Below are positions 8,662 through 17,642 of a stretch of DNA of 64,000 nt, piece by piece. The stretch comes from Leucobacter sp. G161 (lineage in GTDB: Bacteria > Actinomycetota > Actinomycetes > Actinomycetales > Microbacteriaceae): NCBI RefSeq assembly GCF_001482305.1, contig NZ_LOHP01000046.1:106554-170553 (forward strand). Reading direction: 5' to 3'. The notes beneath the pieces are model-generated. The model made no database searches. It had not been told where the DNA came from and saw only the letters and a program-made list of their open reading frames with translations. Each line of letters begins with the position of its first letter. Position 1 is the first letter of the stretch. A program made the translations under genes and the position numbers.

Positions 8662-9956
8662 CCGCTGGTCTCCTCGAAGATCTCTCGCGGACTCGGCCCC
8701 GCGGCGCCTCGCACCCGGACGGTCACTACGTTCGGATTCTGGTACGAGGCCCCGATCACGCGACAATCAAGGATCCGCACCTGAGAGGGCGGGGAACCGT
8801 ACGAGACCAGTCGGGCACGAACTTTCGCCTCCGCATTTCCGAGTGCCTGTTCTTTCTCGGGAGCGTTGTTGATCTGCACTGCCTGCTCGAACCACTCCAC
8901 GAGCTGCGAACAGGCCGCCCCAAGCGCCCCGGCGTCAAGCTCGATGCGTTCGCAGCCATCAGTCCCCGGCAGCTCAACCAGTCCAGCGGCGGTAACGGTG
9001 ATCTCCAGGGGTTCGCCCATCCAGTCCCCCACCGACCCGTCGTCAAGCGTAACGAGATGAACGGTCCGGGTCGCGATGAGCTCACCCGCGCTATCCCGAG
9101 ACCGTGACACGACGGTAGGGGCTCCGGCCGTCACTTCGCCAAAGCTCACGCTGTCTGGCCGCCGCATCACGATCCTGCCATCGTCGATTCCGGCGACGGC
9201 CGCCACGCCAACGAACTCGGCCGCGAGTCCGGAGAACAGCGAGTGCACGGGCTTTAACGACAGGGACGCCAATGGCGCGGCACCCCCATCGTTCGTCATC
9301 ACAAACAGACGCGCATTGGGGATATGCGCAGCCGCGACAGTTGCGAGACTCGTTGCGATCCCCTCTGCATACGCCAAGTGCGAGCTGTTGAGCACTCCCG
9401 TACGTTCTCGTACCGAGAAAGAGGTGTTGTGAAAGGAGTGCGATTGGACGACGCTGGCAGGCGCCGCTTCGTCAAGCAGAATCCGGCTCGCTTCGATCTC
9501 GTGCGCAGCATTCACCGAGGCTCCGACGCTTGTCACGACGTACCGCCCGCCCGGCGGCTGTCCCCGGAGCCGAGACCGAAGCCCGCTCGCTTCAAACGTG
9601 GCAAGCGCCTCGCCAGCGTTCGAATGCCCACCCGTTACGTGCACGGTCTGCAGGGCACGCTGAGCGACGCTCACGCCCGAGTAGGCGTGAGCGTCGTCCA
9701 TGGGCGCTCGGGGAGCAATGCGCACAACCGTCACAGGTTCTCCCTGGTCCGGGGCAAAAAGCTGGCTGACTTCGAACGTGACCGTCGCTGTCGGGCGGTC
9801 CTCAATATCGCCTGCGAGTTGCGCGAGCACTCGTCCCAGCGCCGCCTCCAAACCGCCCGGATGTTCGACAGCTTCACTGTGGTGTTCGCGAGCCTCGTCT
9901 CGCACCAGACGCACACCAGTCACACGATCCGGTGTTACCCGCACGCCGATCCGCAT
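8658..9956 (-). CDS. Degenerate HyuA-like protein lacking the ATP-binding signatures
   Basis: A 432-residue protein that can be lined up by eye with HyuA. RERTGVLNSSHLAYAEG (183-199) corresponds to CERTSTAVLDAYIKP of the neighbouring HyuA, and SLFSGLAAEFVG (239-250) to LILSGPAGGVVG. The N-terminal DVGGTFTD is replaced by GVRVTPDRVTG, and DMGGTS by the stretch RRPDSVSFGE. It therefore keeps the fold but probably not ATP hydrolysis. The start at 9956 is preferred (AAAGGAAG at about 5 nt); another ATG lies 15 nt upstream. It is coupled to DUF917 by a four-base overlap, suggesting a partner or scaffold role. Confidence 0.65.
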   Translation of the reverse strand: MRIGVRVTPDRVTGVRLVRDEAREHHSEAVEHPGGLEAALGRVLAQLAGDIEDRPTATVTFEVSQLFAPDQGEPVTVVRIAPRAPMDDAHAYSGVSVAQRALQTVHVTGGHSNAGEALATFEASGLRSRLRGQPPGGRYVVTSVGASVNAAHEIEASRILLDEAAPASVVQSHSFHNTSFSVRERTGVLNSSHLAYAEGIATSLATVAAAHIPNARLFVMTNDGGAAPLASLSLKPVHSLFSGLAAEFVGVAAVAGIDDGRIVMRRPDSVSFGEVTAGAPTVVSRSRDSAGELIATRTVHLVTLDDGSVGDWMGEPLEITVTAAGLVELPGTDGCERIELDAGALGAACSQLVEWFEQAVQINNAPEKEQALGNAEAKVRARLVSYGSPPSQVRILDCRVIGASYQNPNVVTVRVRGAAGPSPREIFEETSG

Positions 9957-10005
9957 GTGCTTCCTTTGCATGCTTGAACACTACTCGTCGGAACCATGGT
10001 CTTCA

Positions 10006-10025
10006 CCGGGCGCCCGCGCGCCCGG
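10006..10025 (-). terminator. GC-rich stem-loop after the ABC permease gene
   Basis: Perfect 8-bp arms CCGGGCGC / GCGCCCGG with a 4-nt loop lie 11 nt past the permease stop. No T-run follows. It may reduce transcription from the transporter genes into the HyuA-like/DUF917/pucR group. Confidence 0.4.
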
Positions 10026-10036
10026 GCGCGACGCTG

Positions 10037-11026
10037 CTAGCGTTTCCGCAGGCGTTGCACGAGCAGACTGTCAGCAGCCACCGCGATCAGGATCAGCGCA
10101 CCCGTCACGACCTGCTGGTAAGTGGTGTCCCACCCCATGAGGTTAAAGCCGTTCGCAATCACGGTGAGGATGAGGACGCCCACTGCGGTGCGCCAGACAG
10201 CGCCCGAGCCACCCATGATGCTGGTTCCTCCGATGACAACCGCCGCGATAGCCGTCAGTTCAAGCCCGGTCGCCATCGCGGGCTGCGCGGATCCCGCACG
10301 GGATGCGAGCACCATGCCGGCGGCAGAGCTGCACAGGCCACTGATCGCAAAGACCGAAATGTGGATCAACTCCGTGCGCACCCCGCTCAGCCTGGCTGCT
10401 TCGGGGTTCCCTCCCACCGCGTAGATACGGCGGCCGTAGGTCGTGCCCCAGAGCACGAGCCCAAAGACAACCAGCCCGACGACGAGCAGCAGCGTTGCCG
10501 CGGATACTCCGCCGAACACCGAGCGCGTCCAGACTCGAAAGCCCTCGAGCTGGTCGCCGAGCGGGGCTACGATGGCCCCCGCGGTGAGCACGACCGCCAA
10601 CCCGCGGTAGATAATGCTCATCGCAAGGGAGCCGATGAATGAGTGCACCTTGGTCGCGACAATGAGTGTGCCTGTCAACGCGCCAAGAGCGGCTCCAACG
10701 CCCAGGGCAAGCACAAACCCGAGGCCGACACCGAACGCTTGTGTGAGGTACACGCCAATAATCGCGGAGAGCGCAAGATTGGCGCTCGCCGAGAGGTCAA
10801 AGACGCCGCTCGTGATACACAGGGTCGCCCCAATCGCGATAAGGCCGATCACCACTGCCTGGTCGAGCAGGTTCACGAGGTTCTGTGATGAGAGGAACGT
10901 ATCGGTAGAGACGGAAAGGAAAATCACCAGCACCAGGAGCCCGATGAGCACTCCGTAGTCCTTCAGATCAATCCTGAATCGACGTCGCGTGGATGCGGGT
11001 TCAACCGCAATAGTCTCGGTTTTCAT
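10037..11026 (-). CDS. Ribose-type ABC transporter permease
   Basis: A 329-residue inner-membrane permease of the RbsC/BPD_transp_2 family with many hydrophobic helices, for example LIGLLVLVIFLSV and VGLIAIGATLCIT. It has the family signature YAVGGNPEAARLSGV on a cytoplasmic loop. It would form the channel for the substrate delivered by the lipoprotein at 12658-13668 and is powered by the double ATPase just upstream (14 nt gap). AGGAG lies 11 nt before the ATG. Ribose-type importers carry sugars, nucleosides and other small polar molecules, so the hyu context is the better guide to the substrate. Confidence 0.88.
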   Translation of the reverse strand: MKTETIAVEPASTRRRFRIDLKDYGVLIGLLVLVIFLSVSTDTFLSSQNLVNLLDQAVVIGLIAIGATLCITSGVFDLSASANLALSAIIGVYLTQAFGVGLGFVLALGVGAALGALTGTLIVATKVHSFIGSLAMSIIYRGLAVVLTAGAIVAPLGDQLEGFRVWTRSVFGGVSAATLLLVVGLVVFGLVLWGTTYGRRIYAVGGNPEAARLSGVRTELIHISVFAISGLCSSAAGMVLASRAGSAQPAMATGLELTAIAAVVIGGTSIMGGSGAVWRTAVGVLILTVIANGFNLMGWDTTYQQVVTGALILIAVAADSLLVQRLRKR

Positions 11027-11040
11027 TATTCTTGCTTCTC

Positions 11041-12564
11041 CTAGAGGAAGGCGGTGGCCATGATGGTGTCGGGCGAGACCGAGCGGTCGTACTCGGCGAC
11101 GATGCGGCCCTGGCGCATCACGGCTAGTCGGTGGGAGATCGAAAGCACTTCTTCGAGTTCGGAGCTCGCTACAACGACGGCTGTGCCGCGCTCCGCTAGC
11201 TCGATGATGAGGTTATGAATGTTCGCCTTCGCTGCAATATCGACTCCGCGAGTTGGTTCGTCGATGAGGAACACCTCGGGCGGGTTGATGAGCCACTTTG
11301 CAAAGAGCGCTTTCTGCTGGTTACCACCGGACAGCGCCCCGACGGACACGCGCCTCACCTTGCCGCGGATATCAACACGGGCGGCAACGTGGTCCACCAC
11401 GCTTCGCTCGACCCCCTGCCGCACGAACCCCGCTATCTGGCGCGAGTCGAGTGACGGCAGTGCGATATTCTCTGCGGCCGACCGCCCGAGGACGAGTCCC
11501 TGGTCCTTGCGGGATTCCGGGACGAGTGCGACCCCGCTGCGAATCGCGTGCCTGATGGAATTCTTGCGCACTCGACGCCCGTTGACGTGCACCTCTCCCG
11601 AGGTGACACGGTCGCTCCCAAACACAGCGTTCAACGTTTCGCTGCGGCCGCTTCCCATCAGCCCGACAAGCCCAAGAATCTCGCCCTGACGCACGTTCAA
11701 TGTGATATCAGATATCGCTGAGGTGGTGAGTTTGTCGGCGCTCAGCACCACCGGCGCTCCATCGGCAACAGGCCGTGGCGAACGGGCCAGCGCTTCCACC
11801 TGCCGACCCACCATGAGCTGCACAAGGCTGTCAGAGTCGTGACCGCGCGCTGACTCAGTGACAATCTGATCGCCATCACGCAGCACCGTGATGCGATCAG
11901 CGATCCCTAAGATCTCCTCGAGGAAGTGGGAGACAATCACAATCGTGGTGCCACCTGCCGCAAGACGGCGAATAACGGCAAGGAGGTTCTCTGTGTCAGC
12001 CTCCCCCAGCGCGGCAGTTGGCTCATCGAAACAGATCACCTTCGACCCGCGCGCGATCGCTTTGAGGATTTCGACCTGCTGCGCCTGCCCGAGGGAGAGG
12101 CTTGACACCTGCGCATCCGGGTCTAGGTCGAAGCCGCTTTCTGCAATCAGGGTGGCGAGTTGCGCTCGGTCTCTTGCCTGCCGGACGAGTCCGTAGGTGT
12201 TCGTCCACCTGCCGAGGAAAACGTTCTCCATCACTGAGCGAGCCGGCACCGGTGCCAGCTCCTGTGAGATCAGTGAAATGCCGTGGTCAATGGCGGAGCG
12301 AGGGTTGCCGAGCTTGGTCGGGACCCCGTCGAACAGCACCGTTCCGGAGTCGGCAGAAATCGCGCCTCCCAGGATCTTCAGCAGGGTCGATTTGCCTGCC
12401 CCGTTTTCGCCAAGCAGTCCGTGGATCTCTCCCGGTTCGATCGTCAGCGAAACATCGCGCAGCACCGACGTTCCGCCATAGCTTTTCCCGACTGCTTCGA
12501 GTGTGATGTGTGGCGCCTTGGCCTCCGCACGAGATTGCGTCTGCATTATCTGGGCGTTGTTCAT
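11041..12564 (-). CDS. Ribose/galactoside-type ABC importer ATPase (two ABC domains)
   Basis: A 507-residue cytosolic ATPase with two tandem ABC domains, as in RbsA/MglA. Domain 1 has Walker A GENGAGKST, signature LSLGQAQQVEI and Walker B VICFDEPTAA. Domain 2 has the degenerate P-loop GLMGSGRSE usual in this family, signature LSGGNQQKALFAKWL and Walker B VFLIDEPTRGVD. The ATG at 12564 follows GGAGGTGG with a 6-nt spacer; an upstream in-frame start would add an unrelated tail. It lies between the binding protein and the permease in one operon. Confidence 0.92.
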   Translation of the reverse strand: MNNAQIMQTQSRAEAKAPHITLEAVGKSYGGTSVLRDVSLTIEPGEIHGLLGENGAGKSTLLKILGGAISADSGTVLFDGVPTKLGNPRSAIDHGISLISQELAPVPARSVMENVFLGRWTNTYGLVRQARDRAQLATLIAESGFDLDPDAQVSSLSLGQAQQVEILKAIARGSKVICFDEPTAALGEADTENLLAVIRRLAAGGTTIVIVSHFLEEILGIADRITVLRDGDQIVTESARGHDSDSLVQLMVGRQVEALARSPRPVADGAPVVLSADKLTTSAISDITLNVRQGEILGLVGLMGSGRSETLNAVFGSDRVTSGEVHVNGRRVRKNSIRHAIRSGVALVPESRKDQGLVLGRSAAENIALPSLDSRQIAGFVRQGVERSVVDHVAARVDIRGKVRRVSVGALSGGNQQKALFAKWLINPPEVFLIDEPTRGVDIAAKANIHNLIIELAERGTAVVVASSELEEVLSISHRLAVMRQGRIVAEYDRSVSPDTIMATAFL

Positions 12565-12622
12565 TGCCGTCCACCTCCGTAACTGTGTTCTGTGCTGGTG
12601 TGATGCGCAGGAAAACTCCTGA

Positions 12623-12647
12623 GGTGGGTGGGCGGCGCCCACCCACC
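12623..12647 (-). terminator. Stem-loop between binding-protein and ATPase genes
   Basis: Arms of 12 nt (GGTGGGTGGGCG and its complement) meet almost without a loop, 10 nt after the binding-protein stop. No T-run follows. In ABC operons such a structure commonly lets the binding protein be made in excess of the membrane parts. Confidence 0.5.
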
Positions 12648-12657
12648 CCAGCGTGAA

Positions 12658-13668
12658 TTACTCTTCGTAACCGGAAACGAAATCAGCCTCGTTCAAGACG
12701 TCAGTTGTCCCGAGCCCGCCATTCGGGGCGAGCGAGGCCTGGTCGATTGCGGTTTCCACGTCTTCGCCCTTCGCGTGTTTGAGACCGAGGTCGGCCGCAA
12801 TCCGACCGTTACCGACGACGTCAAGCGCCCAGATCGCAAACCACTCCCCGCTGCGCACCTTCTCGACCGCTGACTGCGGGCTCCCGTTGCCGATGAACTT
12901 CACCTTCGAGTCCGGTCCTGCGACCAGTGCGGCGCCGGCGATGGCCTGGGTCGAACCAATAACGACGTCGACGTCAGGGTTCGCCTGGGTAATGTCCTGG
13001 AATGCAGCGCGACCCTCATCCTGGGAGTACCCACCGGTCACCGTGGGCAACGTGGCGATGCTGCTGTCGGCCTGAAGCGTGTCGAGTACCGCCTTCGTGC
13101 GGGCGTTTTCGAGGGGAAGCGCGGGGTTCCCTTCCATATACGCAACCTTGCAGCCCGCTCCCGCGTCCGCGCAGGCCTGCTTGCCGAGCTCTGCGAGCGC
13201 GGTGCCGTTGCCCACCGGTGGATCGACGATGCTGATGGCGCCCTCGATCTGCGGCTCGGCGGTGTCCATCTCTGGACCGACCGGGGTGAACTCGACAACC
13301 ACGGTGATTCCGGCGTCGACCGCTTTCTTCAACGGCTCCTGCACGGCGAGGTTGTCATTCGCCTGGATGATGATGACGTCATAGCGCTTCGAGGTGATTG
13401 AATCGTTGATCTGCTGCGCTTGCAGCTGCCCATCGAACTGACCGTCAACAAAGGTGGCTTTCGCCCCTGCCTCGGCAGCGGTCTCCTCAACACCCTGGTA
13501 GACGGCCTGCGCGAACGAATTGGCGGCAGCGAAGCCGAAGAAGCCAATCTCAAGCGCCTCGTCTCCCGAGCCCCCGGCGTCGCCGCCAGCAGAGGGAGCT
13601 GAGCACCCAACGAGCGACACTGCTCCGATGAGCCCGGCCGCGAGGCCAAGCAGAATTCTCTTATTCAT
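12658..13668 (-). CDS. Substrate-binding lipoprotein of ribose-type ABC importer
   Basis: A 336-residue lipoprotein. A short basic N-terminus and hydrophobic segment end in the lipobox LVGC (Cys22), followed by a Gly/Ser/Asp linker. The mature part looks like a periplasmic-binding-protein type 1 domain (LEIGFFGFAAANSFAQAVYQG, DVIIIQANDN, DVVIGSTQAIAG). It would be anchored outside the membrane and present a small polar ligand to the permease/ATPase pair downstream. GGAAGGA lies at good distance from the ATG. It follows hyuB of the second pair by 83 nt, so uptake and hydrolysis genes are interleaved. Confidence 0.9.
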   Translation of the reverse strand: MNKRILLGLAAGLIGAVSLVGCSAPSAGGDAGGSGDEALEIGFFGFAAANSFAQAVYQGVEETAAEAGAKATFVDGQFDGQLQAQQINDSITSKRYDVIIIQANDNLAVQEPLKKAVDAGITVVVEFTPVGPEMDTAEPQIEGAISIVDPPVGNGTALAELGKQACADAGAGCKVAYMEGNPALPLENARTKAVLDTLQADSSIATLPTVTGGYSQDEGRAAFQDITQANPDVDVVIGSTQAIAGAALVAGPDSKVKFIGNGSPQSAVEKVRSGEWFAIWALDVVGNGRIAADLGLKHAKGEDVETAIDQASLAPNGGLGTTDVLNEADFVSGYEE

Positions 13669-13751
13669 GTGTGTTTCCTTCCAAAGTGTGAACCTGTGTC
13701 ATGGCGTGGTTCCGGCGACTCAGCCGGGTCCACCCCACTCCTGGGGATCGG

Positions 13752-15440
13752 CTACGCGCTGGGTGTGTAGCCGTAGTGTTTGGTCGCGAACGCCTCCGAG
13801 ATGAAGCCGTTCTCGATGTCGTACTGCACGGAGGCGGGGTCGCGTTCGGCCGGGTTACCGAAGCCACCGCCACCACTCACATTCAGCTGGATCACGTCGC
13901 CACGCTTCATAGGCCGCGCGTTGGCCTTCAGCGCGAGCACCTCACGATCGGTGCCTGGGTTGATCTTCACTTCAGGGCCGCTCGCATCGCCGCCGCCGAA
14001 AATGCCCCACGGCGGAGTCTGGGACCGCTCGAACCACAGCCCCACCACGCAGTCTGTGAGGAATTCGTAGCCGCGCGTCACGCCGTTACCACCGCGCCAC
14101 TTGCCAGGTGCGCCAGAGTCCTGACGGATGCGGTACTCCGTGATCCTGAACGGGTATTTCGTCTCCACCATCTCGATCGGCAGGTCTTGCAGCGAACCAT
14201 TCACGCTATTGATCAGCGCGGACTCACCGTCTGAGCCCTCCCACGCGCCCCAGCCACCGAGCGTCGCTTCCATCGTCACCCAGTTCCGTGAGGTCCTCGG
14301 GTCGAACCCCGCGGTCGTAATAATCATCGAGTCACCGTGCGAGGCGGCAACAACGCGCCCCGGGATCGCGGGTGCGAGGGCTTTGGCGACAAGATCGATC
14401 AGCAAGCCGAGATGTGAGAAGTACCACTGGCACGCCGCCGGGGCTACTGCGCCAAGCACCGACCCCTCGCGCACCTGCGTCGTCATCGCTCGAAACGAGC
14501 CACCATTCGAATTCGTGTCGGGACTCACAAGCAGCTTGTACCCAACGCGGAGCGCCGATACCGCCTGAGCGACACCGCAGTTCACTGGGCCACGCGTCTG
14601 GTCGGCAGACTCGGTCACGTCGAAATCGATCGTGCCACCAGCGACCGTAACCCGGAGCTTGATCGGAATGGTGCGCTCAAGGTCAATGCCGTCATTGTCG
14701 AGCATGCCTTCGGCCTCGTACACACCATCCGGTATCGCTTCGACAACCTCGCGCTCAATCTCTGCAGTCTGCCGAAAGATCTCGTCCCGAGCTTCCTCAA
14801 CTGCCCCAAGGCCGTAGCGCGAGACCAGCTCCTGCATTCGGATCGTCCCCATGCGCAGGGCCGCGATCATCGCGTTCATATCACCGATGGTTTGGTACGG
14901 GAATCGCACGTTCGTCTTGATGAGGTCGACGACGTGGGTCTGTTTGCCCGCCTCGTGCAGCTTCACCGGCCCCATCCGGAAGCCTTCCTGGAAAATATCA
15001 ACCGAGTCCATCGACCCACCAACGTCCTTCGAGCCCATGTCCATCCAGTGGGCCCGGGTCGCAGCGAACCCAACAAGCTGGGCATCTACGAAGACCGGCG
15101 CGAAGATCGTGACGTCGTTGAGGTGCGTGCCACCGAGGTACGAGTCGTTCAGGATCCAGACGTCGTCCTCTTTCCAGACCTCCGCGCCATAGAGTTCTTC
15201 AACCGCCATGGAGCAGGTCTCGAGGTTGCCGAGGAACAACGGCAGCCCTGCCGACTGCCCGAGTACCTGGTGCTCGGTGTCGAGGAGCGCCACGACACAG
15301 TCGCCGCCCTCGTACAGAATCGGTGAGTACGCGGAGCGAATCAGCGTCGCGTTCATATCGTTTGCCGCGCTCGTGAAGGCGTTACGAATGATTTCTACGG
15401 TAACCGGATCAATCCGGCTAGCGGCAGTAGTGCTGGACAT
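13752..15440 (-). CDS. hyuB: Hydantoinase B/oxoprolinase family protein (second pair)
   Basis: A 562-residue HyuB-type subunit. The family blocks are clear: DPVTVEIIRNAFTSAANDM, NDSYLGGTHLNDV, VTESADQTRGPVNCG, ITEYRIRQDSGAPGKWRGG and the C-terminal SGGGGFGNPAERD. It is clearly different in sequence from the HyuB at 1844-3556, so the two are not a recent duplication. The ATG follows the hyuA stop after three bases, implying coupled synthesis of a HyuAB complex. The reaction is presumably ATP-dependent opening of a cyclic amide or carboxylation; the substrate is unknown. Confidence 0.9.
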   Translation of the reverse strand: MSSTTAASRIDPVTVEIIRNAFTSAANDMNATLIRSAYSPILYEGGDCVVALLDTEHQVLGQSAGLPLFLGNLETCSMAVEELYGAEVWKEDDVWILNDSYLGGTHLNDVTIFAPVFVDAQLVGFAATRAHWMDMGSKDVGGSMDSVDIFQEGFRMGPVKLHEAGKQTHVVDLIKTNVRFPYQTIGDMNAMIAALRMGTIRMQELVSRYGLGAVEEARDEIFRQTAEIEREVVEAIPDGVYEAEGMLDNDGIDLERTIPIKLRVTVAGGTIDFDVTESADQTRGPVNCGVAQAVSALRVGYKLLVSPDTNSNGGSFRAMTTQVREGSVLGAVAPAACQWYFSHLGLLIDLVAKALAPAIPGRVVAASHGDSMIITTAGFDPRTSRNWVTMEATLGGWGAWEGSDGESALINSVNGSLQDLPIEMVETKYPFRITEYRIRQDSGAPGKWRGGNGVTRGYEFLTDCVVGLWFERSQTPPWGIFGGGDASGPEVKINPGTDREVLALKANARPMKRGDVIQLNVSGGGGFGNPAERDPASVQYDIENGFISEAFATKHYGYTPSA

Positions 15441-15443
15441 CGA

Positions 15444-17495
15444 TTAATCCCCCTGGATCTCGAGGTTGCGAATAGTGAGCGCGCCGTGCGACTCCACAGT
15501 TACGGAGAATCGGGGCGGGACAACGGTGGTCGCGGTCGCCTCGACCACGATTGCGGGGCCTTCAAAGGTGTGCCCAGCGCCGAGAACCGAGCGATCAACG
15601 ATGACGGTGTCCCATTCCTGCTGTTCGAACACGACCTTGCGGCGTTCGTGCGGGGACTCTGGCGATGTCGCTGTCGGAATCTGGAGCGAATCAGTGCTGT
15701 CGAGTTCGCCGGTGACACGGGTGCGGAGCGCGACCACCTCAATGGGGGCGCCGAGCGTCGCGTGCCCGTAGCGTTCTTCGTACTGCTTGGCAAAGCGAGC
15801 ACCGAGGGTCTCCATGAACCCATCTTCGAGCGGCTCTTCGGCACTCGTCAGCGGCACCGACAGGAAGAACTCCTGCATCTGATAGCGCACATCGACGGAG
15901 TGCTCGGAGAACCGGCGGTCAGCAGGGATACCCTCGTGAGCGAGTTCGTCGAGCGCGCCTCGCTCGATGTCGCGAAGCACCCGACTCATATCTGCCGTAT
16001 CGAGATCCTCATCGATGAAGAAGTAGGGTTCGGTGAAGTCCTTGCGCACATTTCCCTGCAGCATGCCCCACGCTGAGAATGCTCCCGGGAAGCGGGGAAC
16101 GATCGTTTCGGCGATCCCGAGTTCCTTCGCCAGGAAGACCGCGTGCATTGGCCTAGCCCCGCCAAAGGCGACGAGCGCGAAATCCCGCGGTTCGATCCCT
16201 CGCGAGATGGTGATGGTGCGAATAGCCTGCGCCATCTGCGAGTTGGCAACGTCGCAGATGCCCTCTGCAATCGCCGTCACGCCGAGACCAAGCCGACTCC
16301 CGACGGTCTCAAGCGCGGCCTTCGACGCATCGATATCGAGGCTCATCTGCCCACCCGCAAAGTTGCGAGGGTCCACTCGCCCGAGGATGAGGTTTGCGTC
16401 AGTGACTGTCGGTTCGGTGCCTCCGCGTCCATAGCAGGCGGGACCGGGTGTCGCCCCGGCGGAACGTGGCCCGACACGCAGGCCACCGGCTTCGATCCAG
16501 GCGACCGACCCGCCGCCGGCTCCAATCGTGTGGATGTTGACGACGCTCATGAGCAGCGGCAGCCCCTCGAGCTCGGCCTCTGTTGAGACGTCGGGCGCCC
16601 CATCGACCACCAGCGACACATCGAACGAGGTCCCGCCCATGTCCACACCGATGAGGTTCTTTGTTGAAAGAACGTCCGTCAGCTTCTCGCCGCCGATCGC
16701 CCCACCGACAGGGCCGGACAGGAGCGTCTGTAGCGGGCGCTGCCTGGCCGACTTTGCTGTGAGAATGCCACCCGATGACTGCATAATGTGCAGTGGCACG
16801 TCAACGCCTCGTTCGATGAGTTCCTGCTCAAGATCGATGAGGTAGTTGCGTACAACGGGGCCCGTGTACGCTTCGACAACGGCGGAAGAGGTCCGCTCGT
16901 ATTCACGCCACTCCTTCGCCGACTCGTGGGAGAGCGAAACCGTGAAGTCTGCTCCCAGCTCCTCGAGCAAGATCTCCCTGGTTCGCAACTCGTGCGCCGG
17001 GTTCTTGTAGCTGAAGAGGTAGGCAACGGCGACGGCGCCATGGCCCTCCGCACGCACCCGCTGGGCGGCGCGGCGAACCGCATCCTCGTCGAGTGAGACG
17101 AGCTCGTTCCCGTCGTATTCGAGGCGGCCAGCGATACCGACAACGTCCTTGCGCTCGAGAAGCGGTGCGGGCTTGCGATACTGCGCGTTGTAGAGCTCCT
17201 GCCTGGGCCCGCGTGCAATGTGGTACGAGTCTTCAACGCCATCAGTGGCGAGAAGCAACACCTGCACACCGCGGCGCTCCAGGAATGCGTTCAGGCCCTG
17301 CGTGGTGCCGTGGACCACGAAATCGATCTCTGATAATTCCTCGACAAGGGCGCCAAGGCCCTCGATGACGCCTCGACTCAGCTCCCCAGGAGTGGTAGAC
17401 GCCTTAGTGGCGGTGTACTCCCGTGTGTCTTCGTTGTAGGCAACGATGTCGGTGAACGTGCCACCGATGTCCATCGATACGCGGTACTTGCTCAA
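15444..17495 (-). CDS. hyuA: Hydantoinase/oxoprolinase subunit A (second pair)
   Basis: A 683-residue HyuA-type ATP-binding subunit with intact DIGGTFTD near the N-terminus, LSGPVGGAIGG and DMGGTSFDVS. The start is taken as the TTG at 17495: AAGGGAGG lies 4 nt upstream, the product then begins LSKYRVSMDIGGTFTD like its relatives, and the length nearly equals the other HyuA (682). An ATG at 17567 would add 24 residues without family similarity. It is the first gene of the minus-strand hyu block and is divergent from the RidA gene. Confidence 0.9.
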   Translation of the reverse strand: MSKYRVSMDIGGTFTDIVAYNEDTREYTATKASTTPGELSRGVIEGLGALVEELSEIDFVVHGTTQGLNAFLERRGVQVLLLATDGVEDSYHIARGPRQELYNAQYRKPAPLLERKDVVGIAGRLEYDGNELVSLDEDAVRRAAQRVRAEGHGAVAVAYLFSYKNPAHELRTREILLEELGADFTVSLSHESAKEWREYERTSSAVVEAYTGPVVRNYLIDLEQELIERGVDVPLHIMQSSGGILTAKSARQRPLQTLLSGPVGGAIGGEKLTDVLSTKNLIGVDMGGTSFDVSLVVDGAPDVSTEAELEGLPLLMSVVNIHTIGAGGGSVAWIEAGGLRVGPRSAGATPGPACYGRGGTEPTVTDANLILGRVDPRNFAGGQMSLDIDASKAALETVGSRLGLGVTAIAEGICDVANSQMAQAIRTITISRGIEPRDFALVAFGGARPMHAVFLAKELGIAETIVPRFPGAFSAWGMLQGNVRKDFTEPYFFIDEDLDTADMSRVLRDIERGALDELAHEGIPADRRFSEHSVDVRYQMQEFFLSVPLTSAEEPLEDGFMETLGARFAKQYEERYGHATLGAPIEVVALRTRVTGELDSTDSLQIPTATSPESPHERRKVVFEQQEWDTVIVDRSVLGAGHTFEGPAIVVEATATTVVPPRFSVTVESHGALTIRNLEIQGD

Positions 17496-17630
17496 GACGC
17501 CTCCCTTGGCTTCTTTGCGGTTGGTATTGGTGAGATTACGTAGTCCCGCATTGTGCGCCCAGTGCATTTCCTCCCCTGAGGAGCTGCGCGTTTGTGCATA
17601 TTGCCCGAGGTGGCATCGCGAACGCCGCCT

Positions 17631-17636
17631 TACTGT
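17631..17636 (+). promoter_or_regulatory. -10 box of a probable leaderless RidA transcript
   Basis: TACTGT followed by exactly 6 nt and the ATG at 17643, with no Shine-Dalgarno sequence. In actinobacteria a TANNNT box at this distance marks transcripts that begin at the start codon. Confidence 0.45.
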
Positions 17637-17642
17637 GGCTCC

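Noticed and set aside
17496..17567. ATG at 17567 as the second hyuA start
   Set aside because: The added 24 residues have no family similarity and the Shine-Dalgarno is only 2 nt away; the TTG at 17495 fits better.
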